A DNA stretch of 64,000 bases from Archilochus colubris (taxonomy: Eukaryota > Chordata > Aves > Apodiformes > Trochilidae): assembly GCA_023079485.1 (NCBI GenBank), contig CM041084.1, positions 134,446,792 through 134,510,791 on the forward strand, given 5' to 3'. Shown here piece after piece: positions 34,651 to 47,300 of this stretch. How positions within the stretch are numbered: position 1 is the stretch's first letter; each line of letters starts with the position of its first letter. Made by a program: the position numbers and the translations under genes. The notes below the pieces were generated by a model. It ran no database searches. It saw only the letters and a program-made list of their open reading frames with translations, and was not told where the DNA came from.

Positions 34651-37187
34651 TCTGTGTTGCTTGCCTTTGCTATTGCCTTCCTTCTTTCCGTATGTAGAGA
34701 TGAACATTTGATCACATAATCTAAAAGTTACGCTAAGCCCTCATTTTCTGGCCACATTTTTGATTGATGGACTGATTATGATCAAACTTCAGGCATGCAG
34801 AGAACATATAGAAGCCATCAGTCTTGGAAATCTGCTTCAAATGTCTCCCATCTAAATGCCTGGAAATAATCTTAAAATACCTGACTGCGTACTCCAGAGA
34901 GAGCAGTGTACTTGGGCTTACATTCAACTGACAAAGTCAACATGCTTTTGGTGTACTTGTTTTTGATCATTCCACATAGGAGAATATGTACATATCCCTC
35001 ACTCATCACCATATCGAAAGGATTTTTTTTTTATATAATACATGGAAAAAAAATATACTTGGCTCTACTTGTCTATCTCATTGTCAGAGGATAATAATAA
35101 GTCATTGTGCCCTATGCTTCTCTAATTTTAAGTACGTGAAATGATAGAACTTGAAATATGACTATGCAAAGGGAAAAAAACAAAAACATTCTTTCCCTAT
35201 TTTTTAAAAAAATCTTCCAGTATTTCTCTCTGGCTGTAAACACGGATACACAGAGACCCAAACATGACCATAGTACTTGACTAACTTTTCTAAAACAATA
35301 TTGATTTGTGGTTTGCTTCATGGGCACAATGGAAGAAATCCAGTAACTAGTTAACTTTCAGAAACTTATTTGATGAGAACTTTGAGTAGAATAATCCTAC
35401 ATGGTAGCTAAAAATTTTTTCTTCATTTCAGCTTCAGATCAAAAGTGACTTCAAATATGAAAAGAGGAAAATACATACCATGGATTGGTCTTGTCTTACA
35501 ACTCAGCAACAATTTTTTATCAGAAGTGTTAGGAATATGTTTGCATGTAATAAGGTTTAGAGATGACGCTTGAGGAAAGCTCTTAAGATTTGTCAATATA
35601 GAAATTTTCAGTGAAGAGTGAGACGTAGAATGCAGACTAGACCAATAGGCAGGTAGTGTAGTAACTATTCACCATTTCTGGTCAATAACATAATATGCAG
35701 GGCAGAGATTAATTTTCTGAAGTGAGAGCAAATAAAAATTTGTGCTGTGTAAAGAACCTGAAAAGACTTCAGACACTGGACTGGAATGAAAGGGCAGGTC
35801 TGAAAAATTTAAAAGCTGAGACTGGCTGTAGACACAGAAATACAACAGAGGTTGAAAATTACGCAGGAAAAGGAGAATTGAATATAAGAAAGGACTGCAA
35901 GGACTAAGAAGCCATTAAACTAAAAAAAACCCCAAACCCTAAGTAATCTAATTTAAAAAGAAATTTTAGTGACAGTTTTTATAGTGTGACATAGCAGAAC
36001 AGTTCTTTCACTCCAAAACAACTGTGAAGCTTTCACAATTGATAGAAATTTACCACATTGAACTGTGATGAATTCTGAAGACTCTGAAACAGTATAAAAG
36101 CCGTAGACATGCCAGATATACCTGTACTTCTCCAGCCTACCATTACTGCACCATTTGTCTTAACATTATTTTTCACTGGGGCAAGTTTATGTTCTTAGAT
36201 TTATTGCTTTGTTGGTCTGAAGTGTTCACATCAGGATCATTATTACTTTTAAACAACTCCACTACTCCATCTCTTTAGGTTTTCCAAAGAAAAATGTGAT
36301 TTGTAGCACATGCACCTTAAATTAGAAATAGAGATTTATTTTTACTGTTTTAGTTCTGATGATTGTTGTGTCTATTGCAATGTATTTTTTTTCCTCTAGG
36401 AGTAACCTTTGGCTTTCATTCTGTTCACATTGTCAATTAGATTTCCTGTTACTGACTTCATTTTTTAAAATCTTGCACTAGTTTGTTAGTAATTCAGCAA
36501 TAGTACTAGATAATAAATATGAGTGCAAAGCATTTCTTGCATTACACTGACCAATCAATATATACCATATGTATGTATTCAAGTTGCCTTTTTACGCTCT
36601 AAATGAGGTATTTCAAATATTCCTTGATAATTTACTTGGAGCAATTATACTGCAAAGAATTAATATTTTTCTTAGAAGATGGGGTTTACCTTTAATTTTT
36701 TTATTATGAAAATTTTTGATAAAAATTCATGGCCTATTTAAAAAATAAAACTGTTCTTGTAAAAACAACCAACCCCCTTGGCAAATCTTTTAAAAGCAGA
36801 AACAACAGATACTGTATATTTAAGTGTACAAGGTGACCTAGTGGTTTGGAAAAGAGTTAGAGTATTCAACATAAGGAAGAGAAAAATAATATATAATGGT
36901 GAAATTAAATGAAAAGAATAGAAATACACTGAAAAAACATACAGTCATGCTTATGAACGTTTCCTCCTGACTTTTAAGGGAAAAAAAAAGCCCACAAAGT
37001 GACAGATGGTTTACTCCAAGAGACTGAAGCTGATAAAATAGAGGAACAAATTGCTTAGCCTAGGTACAGGGTAGTTAGGTGATCAGAAATCCTTGAGAGA
37101 TGGACAGACTTTCAGATGAATTATGCATTCCTTTCAGATTTTCAGTCCTTAAGTTTGTCTATGGGAGAGAGATTTTGCATTACATGA
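34651..37187. other. Featureless stretch, no gene seen
   Basis: AT-rich, with nothing recognised. Confidence 0.5.
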
Positions 37188-37470
37188 GTGTGGGTGACCA
37201 GACCTCAAGAGGTATAGTCTGGGAAGACTATGAAACACCATAATAACAAAAGGACTGCCTGGTGCCTATGGAAAGGGCCCGCATATGGCCTAGGGCCTGT
37301 ATACAATAGAGATAAGGACTTGCGGTGGAGGTCTGCTCCAGCTGTTCAGTCTGATATGTTTCAACTGCACTTACTGAGCAAGACGGGCATATAAAACGAC
37401 GGGTTGCATTGGTGAGCTTTGGGAGTTTCACTGACACCAACCCTCCCTTGTTGGCTGGCCCAACATTGGA
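37188..37470 (+). repeat. Possible LTR remnant with primer-site-like sequence
   Basis: The segment starts TGTGGGTGACC, is richer in GC and CpG than its surroundings, holds a TATA-like TATAAAA (37391-37397), and is followed by TTGGCTGGCCCAACATTGGA (37451-37470), loosely like a lysine-tRNA primer-binding site. The TATA-to-primer-site distance is short for a normal LTR and no clear LTR end was found. It may instead be unrelated host sequence. Confidence 0.3.
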
Positions 37471-40400
37471 TCCAGGACCAGTGATTTTCTATTAACTATC
37501 ACTCTTAGCTTTACATCTCCAGTTCTCTTGCTTTCTCTTTCTCTTTCTTAAAATCATTAAGTAACCACAAATTTTTCCCAGGATATGCATCTTGACCATA
37601 CATGTATTGTGACTTTTACGATCTAAATAATCAGCCTTTATAATTGCACATCCTGAGCATGTATAATAATCAAAGTATCAGCTTTTATTCCTTCCATAGT
37701 CCTAATTAAATCTTATGTTCAAATACAGACCTTGAGTTTCACCTTAATCAAGGGGTATTAAACAGATGAGTTTGCCCTTAGGCCGTCATAGTTTTGTTAT
37801 CGTCTCTGGGAAACACAGGTCTGGGAGGACGATTGGATCTGGCCACACATAGGGTCTTCTTTGAGAAGGAGACCAGAAAGCAAGGGGGTCTAGTTCAAAT
37901 CTTCCTGGGTTTCCTGGCTGGAACATGAAATGGGCAATTACTGGTATTTCTTAGAAATCTCCTGAGGAGCTTCACCTTGCCATAGTGCTTTCCATGTCAT
38001 AAGCCTCAGTATTAGTGATGAGATTACTGCTTTCAAATGACCTGTTACAAAATCCCTAGTCACCTTTAAAATTTTCTTCCTTTGCTTATACTCTTTACAT
38101 ATACCATATACAACTCAAACAGGAAATTAGCCTTTTTGATTTTCTTCTTTTCAGAAACCATTACAGTGACAGAGTTTTATCATCCCCATGGAAAACTAAT
38201 GCATCAGATAAAAAAAGTGTTAACTGAAATAATTAAACAATTTATATTCATTATTTCGTGTTATTTTTATGTGAGCATGTATGGATACCAATGAGCACGT
38301 ATGTACACAAATTATAACAATGTCATAAGTCTTCTTTCCCATGTTCTTTTCTATTTTTCTGTAAAATGTAAGTCAAAGAAAAAATGCAGAATGACAGGTG
38401 CAGATTCCCTGAAAAGTCTCTTACCAAATCATCCTGAAACTGTGTCTCTTGTATAAAGGTCAAGGACAGAAGGAAGCACTGAGTATGCAGTATGAAAGCA
38501 ATCAGCCCTTACATTCATTTAAAAGCAAGACACCTTTAAAGAACCATTAGCAGTTTGTCACAAAATCAATGAGTCTGATTCTCTTTTCACTGGCACAAAT
38601 AAAAATTGGGAGTAAATCCAAGTTTATGAATGAAGTTTTATTGGCATAAGTGTCAGAGTATGATGAGCCTAGAAGACAAAATTGTCAGTTGGCTTCTGTT
38701 TGCATAGTTCCAGTATCATAATCCAATGATGATGCACACTCACATGCATTGCTTTAAATTCTCCATTCTCTTTTTGTTTATCTGGATTCTAAAATCCATT
38801 TCTGAAAGTGTGAATTCACTCATTCATTCATTATATATTTTTCTTTAAAGACCTAAATTTGTCTGAGATTTATTTTGCTTATACAAGGAATTTTTAGAAA
38901 TTTTTAGGAATTTCTTAAATGTAAAGATGAAAATGTTTCTTCCTCTTGTGATGTGATTTAGATCTGCATGTTTTCATGTAGTGTCATCATAATATTGCAC
39001 CCAATTTACATCGTTTTTTATTGCAAACTGACATCTCACTGAACAAAAGTTATTTTACCTTTTAAAAGTTTGTTTCTTTCCCACTGCCCCTTTTTTGTGA
39101 CTGTTATTTTTCTATTCACACTATCAGGCTTGAGTAAATAAAGTGTTCCCCAGAGTTTGACAAGAAATAATACTTTACTAGCATTAATCTCATGGATTTC
39201 TTTGATCGAAGACAGTTTATGTTGGGTGCCACCCTCAAACATCCAAATCGAATGTTCCACCTCTAAGCTACTCTTGGCAGATGGCTCTGGGGGATGCAGA
39301 AAGTATTATTTGATACACACGGGCATGCTAATTGCTACTGAGATTATTGCTTATCTGTTCCTTACTAAAAAAACCTCAAAATCTTACAAAATATCACTCT
39401 TATTGACTCCACTGTTATGAAATGCTGTGGCTGCAGCTCTAGACAATAGACAATATTCATTACATCTCCACAGCTAATTGAGTAGGTTTTGATTTTGTTT
39501 TTGGTTTAGTTTGTCTTTGGCTCTCATCCAGGAAAAAAAAAAAAAAAAAAAAAGAAAAAAAATAGAGCTATGCAGCTATATGCAACACATATTTTCAAAA
39601 CATAGAAGCCTGCAGTTGGATGTCAGTGGTAAAAGAGGAATAAAGAAAAATTAAGTTTTAAAATAAATACAATAAATACATACTTAAACTTCCCTGGTAG
39701 AGATAAACCAAATCCATGTAATGCAGTATACAATTTATTCATTTTATCTACCTGTCTGGTAAAAACAGGTGGTGCAAGTACAAAATAAACAAACAAACAA
39801 ATAAAAAAACCCAAACCAGTCAAAATTGAAAAGGATCATAAGAAAATAACCTATCTTTTAAATAGTTACTTTTTTGGGTGGGAGAATATGCTATTCAGAT
39901 GTGAGGCAAGAATTTCACACCAAATAACTTCAGAAGACAGAAATGCATTCAGGGAGTGAGTATAGATACACGGTATCACCACCTGGAGGTGACAATTTCT
40001 CTACATCAGCTATAGATGGAGCTGAAACAGATTAAACTTTTAAATTATAAATCTCACTTGGGAGACCAAAATAAACATGATTAATTTACTGGTCAGTATC
40101 TTTAGTTGCCATACTATCTCGTCACATTTTGGCATTCTAAGGCAAATATGATTACATTCCAGGCAAAAGTAATAATGACTAAGCCAGTGTGCTAGATATG
40201 CTGATATGAGACATGAAACACAGTAATCCAAATATAGTCCTCTTTTGTAGTAGTTAATCTTTTATATGCTCAGTTGCTACATAAATGACTGAATATAAAT
40301 GTGAAATAATTGCTCCTTTTAAACCAACCACAAACAAAACAGCAATGAGTATACTCTCTCCTATCATCTTAATTCTAAGAGTAAGCATTTTGAAGTACCA

Positions 40401-43309
40401 GATGTTTTGACTTTATTTATTTTTTTAAGACCTATCAGTTAAACAGGGCATCAGAATTATTATTTCAAAGACACAATGCTCTTGTAAATAATTTCATCTT
40501 AATTAAGTATTAACTAAATGTGTGTTCTTAGTCTGTGTGGTCTCTCTGAATCTAAAGTAGAACATTGGAAAGTCATTGAATTCTTACTTTAAGAAAATGT
40601 TTGTGGTTTAAATTCTATGCTCCATAAGAAGAGAGCCTTACAGATGGTCTGTTTACTCTTTTGAAAATGATGCAAAGTCATACAAGCTTATAAATACCAT
40701 TTGTCCTGTTGAAGTCAGCATTAAAGTTAGGCATATCTGAATTTCTCTGCAGGGGTGACACTTTGGGAATTATCTTGAAATATCTTCTGTAGAAGTGGTC
40801 TGCTGCATTGACCTGGAGTGCCACTGACCTCACTGAGACTTAGGGAGCCGCAGAGTTTCAGCTGCATTGAACTCATTACAGAGCTGTAGAGTAGAAGCTA
40901 ACACTGCTCTCCAAAATCTCATATTGCCTTCAGTGGGAGCAGAACAATGTTTCTCAAAGTACAGGATATTCAAGGCAAAATACACAAGAAAGTGAAACCT
41001 CTAAAGATTAATCTGAGGATGTGCTTGGTCAACAAAAATATTTCTCAACAGTTCTATATTTTGAACAATCTATATTGAAACTTGTCTGGTAAAATTCATA
41101 GTTTAATTTTATTAGGTATTGTATATCGGCATTTCTTTAATATACAAAAATGACATATGCTCAGTACTCCTTTTCTCTTTGTATTTAAGGCCTTTTGTCT
41201 TTGTATTTAATTTGCAAAGTAAGCACAGCCATAGATCGGTTTCTAATTTTCTTTTGTGCTTCCAGTGCTTTTTAAAATATGAATTACAAGTACCTTGCTT
41301 GTGCATAAAAGACATGTTTAACATTAATGCAATTCAATGATAATTTATTTTAAAGGTTAAATGTTACTACTCACTGAGTTCTTGGCATGCTTTTTGCAGT
41401 GGCACAAATTCACACAGCATAAATTTAAAGAGTAATGAACTCCTATTTTGATGTGAACATCATTCTTCAATTTAATACCATTAACTCTAAAGAAATAGTA
41501 ACACAAATCTTAAGGTGACAGACATACACTGGGGATACGAAGACAAAGATTGTTCTTTTTCACTTGGTTTGTCTCAGTAGTAATTAAGTTGCTACTTGGT
41601 TTTAAGTTTCCTATATAATCATAATCTAGCTACCATAGTAAGAATTTTCTCAGTGGAAATTACTTTAAAAATACTTTTTCATTCAGAGATACCATGCACC
41701 CTCTTAGCTGCAAATAGCTTGTTTGCTTATTTTGCCAGATTAATTATCTTGCTTTTATTTTCCTAGTGAGCAGCAATTTTGGAAATTTTACCATACGGGT
41801 TACATATACATTTACATCTTCAGTTACATATCATATTCCTTGCTGTTTTTACAGGACAACATGGATAAATCATAAAAAATAGCTAGTAAGAGCAAGAGAA
41901 ATACTTCACAGTTGTCAAATGTGTAGACTTTTCTCTGTCAGTGCTGACTAATAAGAGAGTGTCATCTCCTAAGACAATGAATTGTAAACTACAAGTGTTG
42001 CCACTTGTCGTGCTTATAACTGTCTTTTTAAAATTATTATTAAATAATTATGATATCATAATGCCTGAGCTCATTATAGTTACAGACATTCTCATGATTT
42101 TTTTTTCATGCACTTTTATACAGATGCTGTGTTAAAAGAATAAGGACATTTGGTGATTTTAAGACAGAGGACATTTGTCCAACTTAAGTTTAAACATGGG
42201 CACACTCACTGAAGCATTTACAAAAAGAGGTGTGAATTCTGCACAGCTTAGTTTTACACTAATGACTGTAGGAAGCAAAGGTTCAGAATTACTATTTTCA
42301 GTTTAAGTGGAATGCTCTTTAACTTAATATAGTAAGATGTGAGACAAAGTACATGATGTAATTATGACGAATAACTCAGATGTCCTCACTGACAAAATTC
42401 ACACTGAGAGAAACATGGATACTTTTGGTCAAATGGTTAAAAATGGACTCTGCAAAACTCGTGTGGTTTGTAATTTAGGAATAGGGAAATGTTTCACATC
42501 ATAGATAAATTTTCACCAAAGTAATTATAAATTAATCCTGTAACTATTATCTTTTAATCAGGCAAATCTCATAAATCCATATTTTTCAGCAACTTGCATT
42601 TGCTATTTATATAGCTCTTTATTTAATTCTGTATCTTCTGCAAAAAATGGCAAGTACCTCATCAAGCATCACTCAATAGGTTTGAGAAACATAAGGTTTG
42701 GATGATAGGAAAGTACTGTGACTAAGGCCTGAAGTCAAGAGGCAGAACTGCAACCTACACTTTCAAGCATGGTTTGAAAATCTAATCTTTAATCCAAAGA
42801 ACATAATCCTCAATTCATTTTAATCACATCAGTCTCATCTAACCTTCATTCTCAGGTCAAAACCCTGTATTTATCACCTAATTCTCAGAGTGCCGAGCAT
42901 TATCACTTATAGAGTCTTTCATTGCATCATAAGTGCAGTGAAAATATTAACCCTTTGTATTGAAAAATGGCAGAGGTTTACACTCTTACAGCATCTCTCA
43001 TTTCAGTAATCACAACTCTGCTAAGCAGAGTAGAAAACAGAGTTTTGTGACTTGTGTACAGAAACAGATCTGAACTGCCTTGCACTTGCTTCAAACTGAC
43101 CAGATTCAAGCGATGTCCAGCTTGGAGTTGCTTCAGTCTCATTAGCATAAACTCAGGTCTGCACCCACACACTGCTGTGGCTCCACAGTTGCCAGGCTAC
43201 TGGTTTTAATCTGTATGGCTCAAGAGAAAAAAAACTGTGTGATCTTTGGAAGCAAGGTCAGTCTTCATAGGAAGAGTACAGAGTTGCAGTGTATTTATGT
43301 AGGAGTAGA
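37471..43309. other. Featureless stretch, no gene seen
   Basis: AT-rich. A poly(A) run lies at 39533-39559 and a short A/C-rich patch near 39782-39815. No exon or repeat was recognised. Confidence 0.5.
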
Positions 43310-44345
43310 CATGAAAGACTAAAGCATAATTACGAGCTGAAACTGGCCAGTGCTTCTTCAGATAACAAGGTGTTTTTAAGTATATTAAGAGCAAGAGGTG
43401 GTCTAAGGAAAACATGGGACCTATATTTGCTAAAGATGGCCATCTCACCAACACAGATGAAGAAAAAGTGGTGGCATTCAGTGCATTTGTTGTCTCAACA
43501 TTTAATATTAATGATCAACCTCTGGCTGTCTGGTTCCTTGAGATGAAGAACCGCATTGTGACTTTCATTTGAAGGCACTTAAATTGTAAGGGACCAGCAA
43601 TTTCAGCTGAATGTTCACAATTCCATGGGATCTGATGAGATTCATCCCGGAATTTTTGAGGATTTAGTAGATGTTACGACAAGATCCCTCTTGATTATCT
43701 TCCAAAGCTCTTTGGGGCCTGGGGATGTCCCTAATGCTTGGAAGGTAGACAATGGTATCCTAATCTACAATCTTCACAGTCTTCTCTGTGAACAAAGAAG
43801 GACTTGTGGGTGATGTGACTGCTGAAGGCTATCTTGGGCATAGCAATCAAGAAAAGACAAAGTTTTTGATTCTTGGAAAGTAGAGGGTAGGGGTCAGCAG
43901 AACTTCAATCTCCATCTTCCATAAGGCAAACTTTGGCTTGTTTAGGAGCCTTGCTGATGTAGCAGTAGAGGATAAGGACTTTGGGCTTGTCCAGTTTGCA
44001 GAAAAGGAGGCTTAGATGTAACTTCATTGCTATCTACAACTTCCTGAGGAGGAGACATGGAGAGGGGGGTGCTGGTCTCTTCTCCCTGGTATCAAGGGAC
44101 AGGATTTGTAGGAACAGCTCAAAGCTGTACCAAGACTGATTCAGACAGGACATTAGGAAGTATTTTTTTACCTAGAGGCTGTTCAGACACTAGCAGAGGC
44201 TTCATAGAGAGGTGACTGATGCCCCAAGACTGTCAGGGTTTAAGAGGCATTTGGGCAATGCAATTAATAGTATGCTTTAGCTTTAGGTCAGCTCTGAAGT
44301 GGTCAGGCAGTTGGAGTAGATTATACTGTCTGGCTACTACTATAT
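43310..44345 (+). mobile_element. CR1 LINE fragments H, order scrambled
   Basis: Three plus-strand CR1 parts occur in an abnormal order. 43310-43747 is the linker and start of the RT domain ('ttaagagcaagaggtggtct', then a frame reading MGSDEIHPGIFEDLVDV). 43775-43990 is a segment that lies upstream of this in an intact CR1 (NKEGLVGDVTAEGYLGHS). 43990-44345 is the C-terminal and 3' region ('gaaaaggaggcttag', 'ctacaacttcctgagg', 'tgaagtggtcaggcagttgg'). All are decayed. The simplest reading is two separate insertions or a rearranged copy. Confidence 0.82.
43788..43990 (+). pseudogene. CR1 ORF2 endonuclease-RT linker remnant
   Basis: Read from 43788, about 67 codons carry VNKEGLVGDV, GYLGHSNQE and ANFGLFRSLAD, matching the region just after the endonuclease domain of CR1 ORF2. 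One in-phase stop occurs near 43880. It lies downstream of RT sequence that should follow it, which shows rearrangement. It is a dead fragment. Confidence 0.78.
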
Positions 44346-47300
44346 TTCATCCCTGGCCCAAATAGGATCCAAGGAACTTTTGTCAGAAGTTCCAAACTGC
44401 TCCTGACTCTCAAGGGGAATGGATATCCTGCCCATATCTTTTGCACTGCATCATACAAGAAGGACTAATGAATAAGCCAGACAAGTAAGGAATTGGTCTC
44501 GACGATCCTCATGGATTCCTTCCAGCAGAAAACTATTCTGAATTTGTTATTTTCTAATCCAGTCAAACTAAATCCCCAGATGGCATGCCCTCTACATAGT
44601 TGTAAGGGTAGCAATAGAAGTTAGTAAACAGCTTTAGGTGGAAGAGATTACATTGCCCTGTTCAGTAGCAGATCACAGTTAGAATAAATTGTGTATAACA
44701 TTATAAGGCTCTCAAAAGACGTCAGTGTCATCATTAGGATCCATTCAGAACATATTCCAATAGATTACTGTCCTTATCCAAACTTTGTGGTGAGCTTACT
44801 CATTTCATGTGTCAAATTAAAAATTTAGCATTATTATTTCATTCTTAGGAGTCCAAGAATATAAGTAAGAATGACAGATATGGAAAAATACGCAAGTTTG
44901 GGTACTGAACCTTTCTTCAGATGTGAAACAGGAACAAAGCATACTCTTTAGTATAACTGTTCAGCAAAGCAGATAATAAACCCCTGATAGTAATGGATAT
45001 TAATTCAAGAAATCAATGTAAATTTGATACAATTTCCCACTAAAATATTTTGCCTTTCAAAATCAATGAAGCTATAAATTTAACAAAACATCATCAAGGT
45101 TGTTATCCATAAATACCTTATCAGTGTTTGGAGTGCTGCAATGAATTGAGCATGAGCTCTATCCACAGCATACACAGGCAGGAAATCCAAAAACACAGGC
45201 TGAATGTTGAAATTATTGCTAGCTTTCACACATGTCTCTATTTCATTGACAAATGACTGTAACAGCATAGAAAAATCTCTAATACAGATGATGGGGAATG
45301 TAAAAATGGAATTTCTAATTTAGAAAGTGCTACGAAAAGTTCTTGGATTACAGAGCAAAACTATCATTCACTAGTTGCCAAACTGATGTCTGTGTCCCAC
45401 TAGTCAAAATAACCCTTTGGAGAGACCTTTTCTGTTTCATCTCATAGAGCAAGGACATATGTTATGATACTGAGATTGGCATTCAATCTTACTCTGCACT
45501 TGATAGACCAGAACCTCATTTTAATTGGACAGCTCTGAACTGGCAGAGACAGCATTGATGTAGATTAAAACACAAAGGTAGTGAAAAGGATTATGAAAAA
45601 ATAACTATTCCTAGAGTTTATCTTTCAAACTTTTTATTCACCTACTGTCTCTTTACATTTTAATCCATCCTATATCACTCATGTGAACCCAACAGACTGG
45701 AATCAGACAATGTTCTCCAGAGTTCTTCTGGACACATGCTTGTATATTTCCCTCATATTTTAGTTCTCCATGCATTTTGGGAAGTGATTCCTAACTCTGA
45801 CTTCTTGCTTATGCATTTCAGTATTTTACTCACATAAATCTACCTGGAAATGGATAGGACACATTATTTTCTCTTTATCACATATATGGAAGTATTCCTG
45901 GATCCTCTAATACGGAAATAGCCTACCTGCCAGATAGAAAATGGTTAATCACTCTCCTAGAACCTCTCCACTGATCACTTGTATTATTTGGACAACTGCA
46001 AATAATTAGAGATTTGTTTGTTTATTTGTATGAAGACCTGTAGACTGTATGCACACTGAGGATACCATTTTGAGATGCTGTGAGAAGCTCAGGAAAGAAA
46101 TTCTGAAGATCTACTGACCTCCCTGAAAAATATGTCGATATAGTGTTGTCTAAATTTTAAAAATCATGAAGACATTTGGAATACACTAAATTATCTTCCT
46201 ATACTCAAAATATAAACTTTTGAGTGAAGTAAAAAAAAATGCAAATACAGGCATGCTACTCCCTGGAGAGTCACACTGTTCTGTCTCTGTCTCCCTGATT
46301 TCAGCAAGGTACTCAGTTTTCTTCTCACAGTTACTGTATTGAAAAATAATTCTGGATTCTGCCTAGCTGTCCAGTAAATAAGGATATTCCATCTCCCATG
46401 GGTACTCTGCACTATCCCACCACTGTTTGTTTGTTCATTGGATAGGCCTATCTTTTAACCTCATATGAAGTGTAAAACTGAAGCACCCATGCTAGTAGAA
46501 TTACAAATAAAGAGAAAATAAATGATTACACCTTTTTCTTCCATATTGAACACACTCCCTGAACACATTGTTGTGAACATTTCTCAACTGAGAAAACTGA
46601 TTGCTGGAACTCCAGAAAGAAGTCTTCTCATTTATGAATTGTGAGGCCCTGTGGCATAAACCAAGAATAAGAATATGGTTTTCATGTAGAATAGTAGTGT
46701 AATTGGAGAAGTCTTGCTTTGTTGCAGGAGGAACAATCCCACAGTGGACAGGACAAGGCAACAGTCCAAAACCGTAGTGAATTAACCTACCATGGCTGAG
46801 CACATGATCTGAGATAAATTTACCTCATGTAGAAATAATAATTTGAGAAGTAACCTACTTTGGCAGTTATCTCAGATGCAATTGCATCAGAGAAGTTACA
46901 CTGCAGCTTTTGCTTCAGTGGATCTTAGCTTTAGCTGAACCGATTTGTGTAGACATGCCCCAAGAGGTAACCATATGGCAAGCTTGTGAGGCTACATGAA
47001 CTACATAGTGAAAGTCTCAAAAATTCAGACAACTCTTCAAGTGACAGTTATGTCTTTATTTTTAATAGTCATCATTACTTGCATCATCAAGTGTTCCAGG
47101 CTTCAGATGCTTCTTCTTGGTTCTATGCTGTCCTTTGACTTCATTTGTACACAAAGAAGCAAGTGTAAAGCAAGCTGAGGGAGAAATAGGTGTTTAATTT
47201 AGATTAAGGAAGTTAAAGTGTTAGCTTCTTGTGATTAACATCAGTGTCCCTAAAATAATGACTGTGTTTCATGCACATATTTTTTTAAAGCTGTCACATG

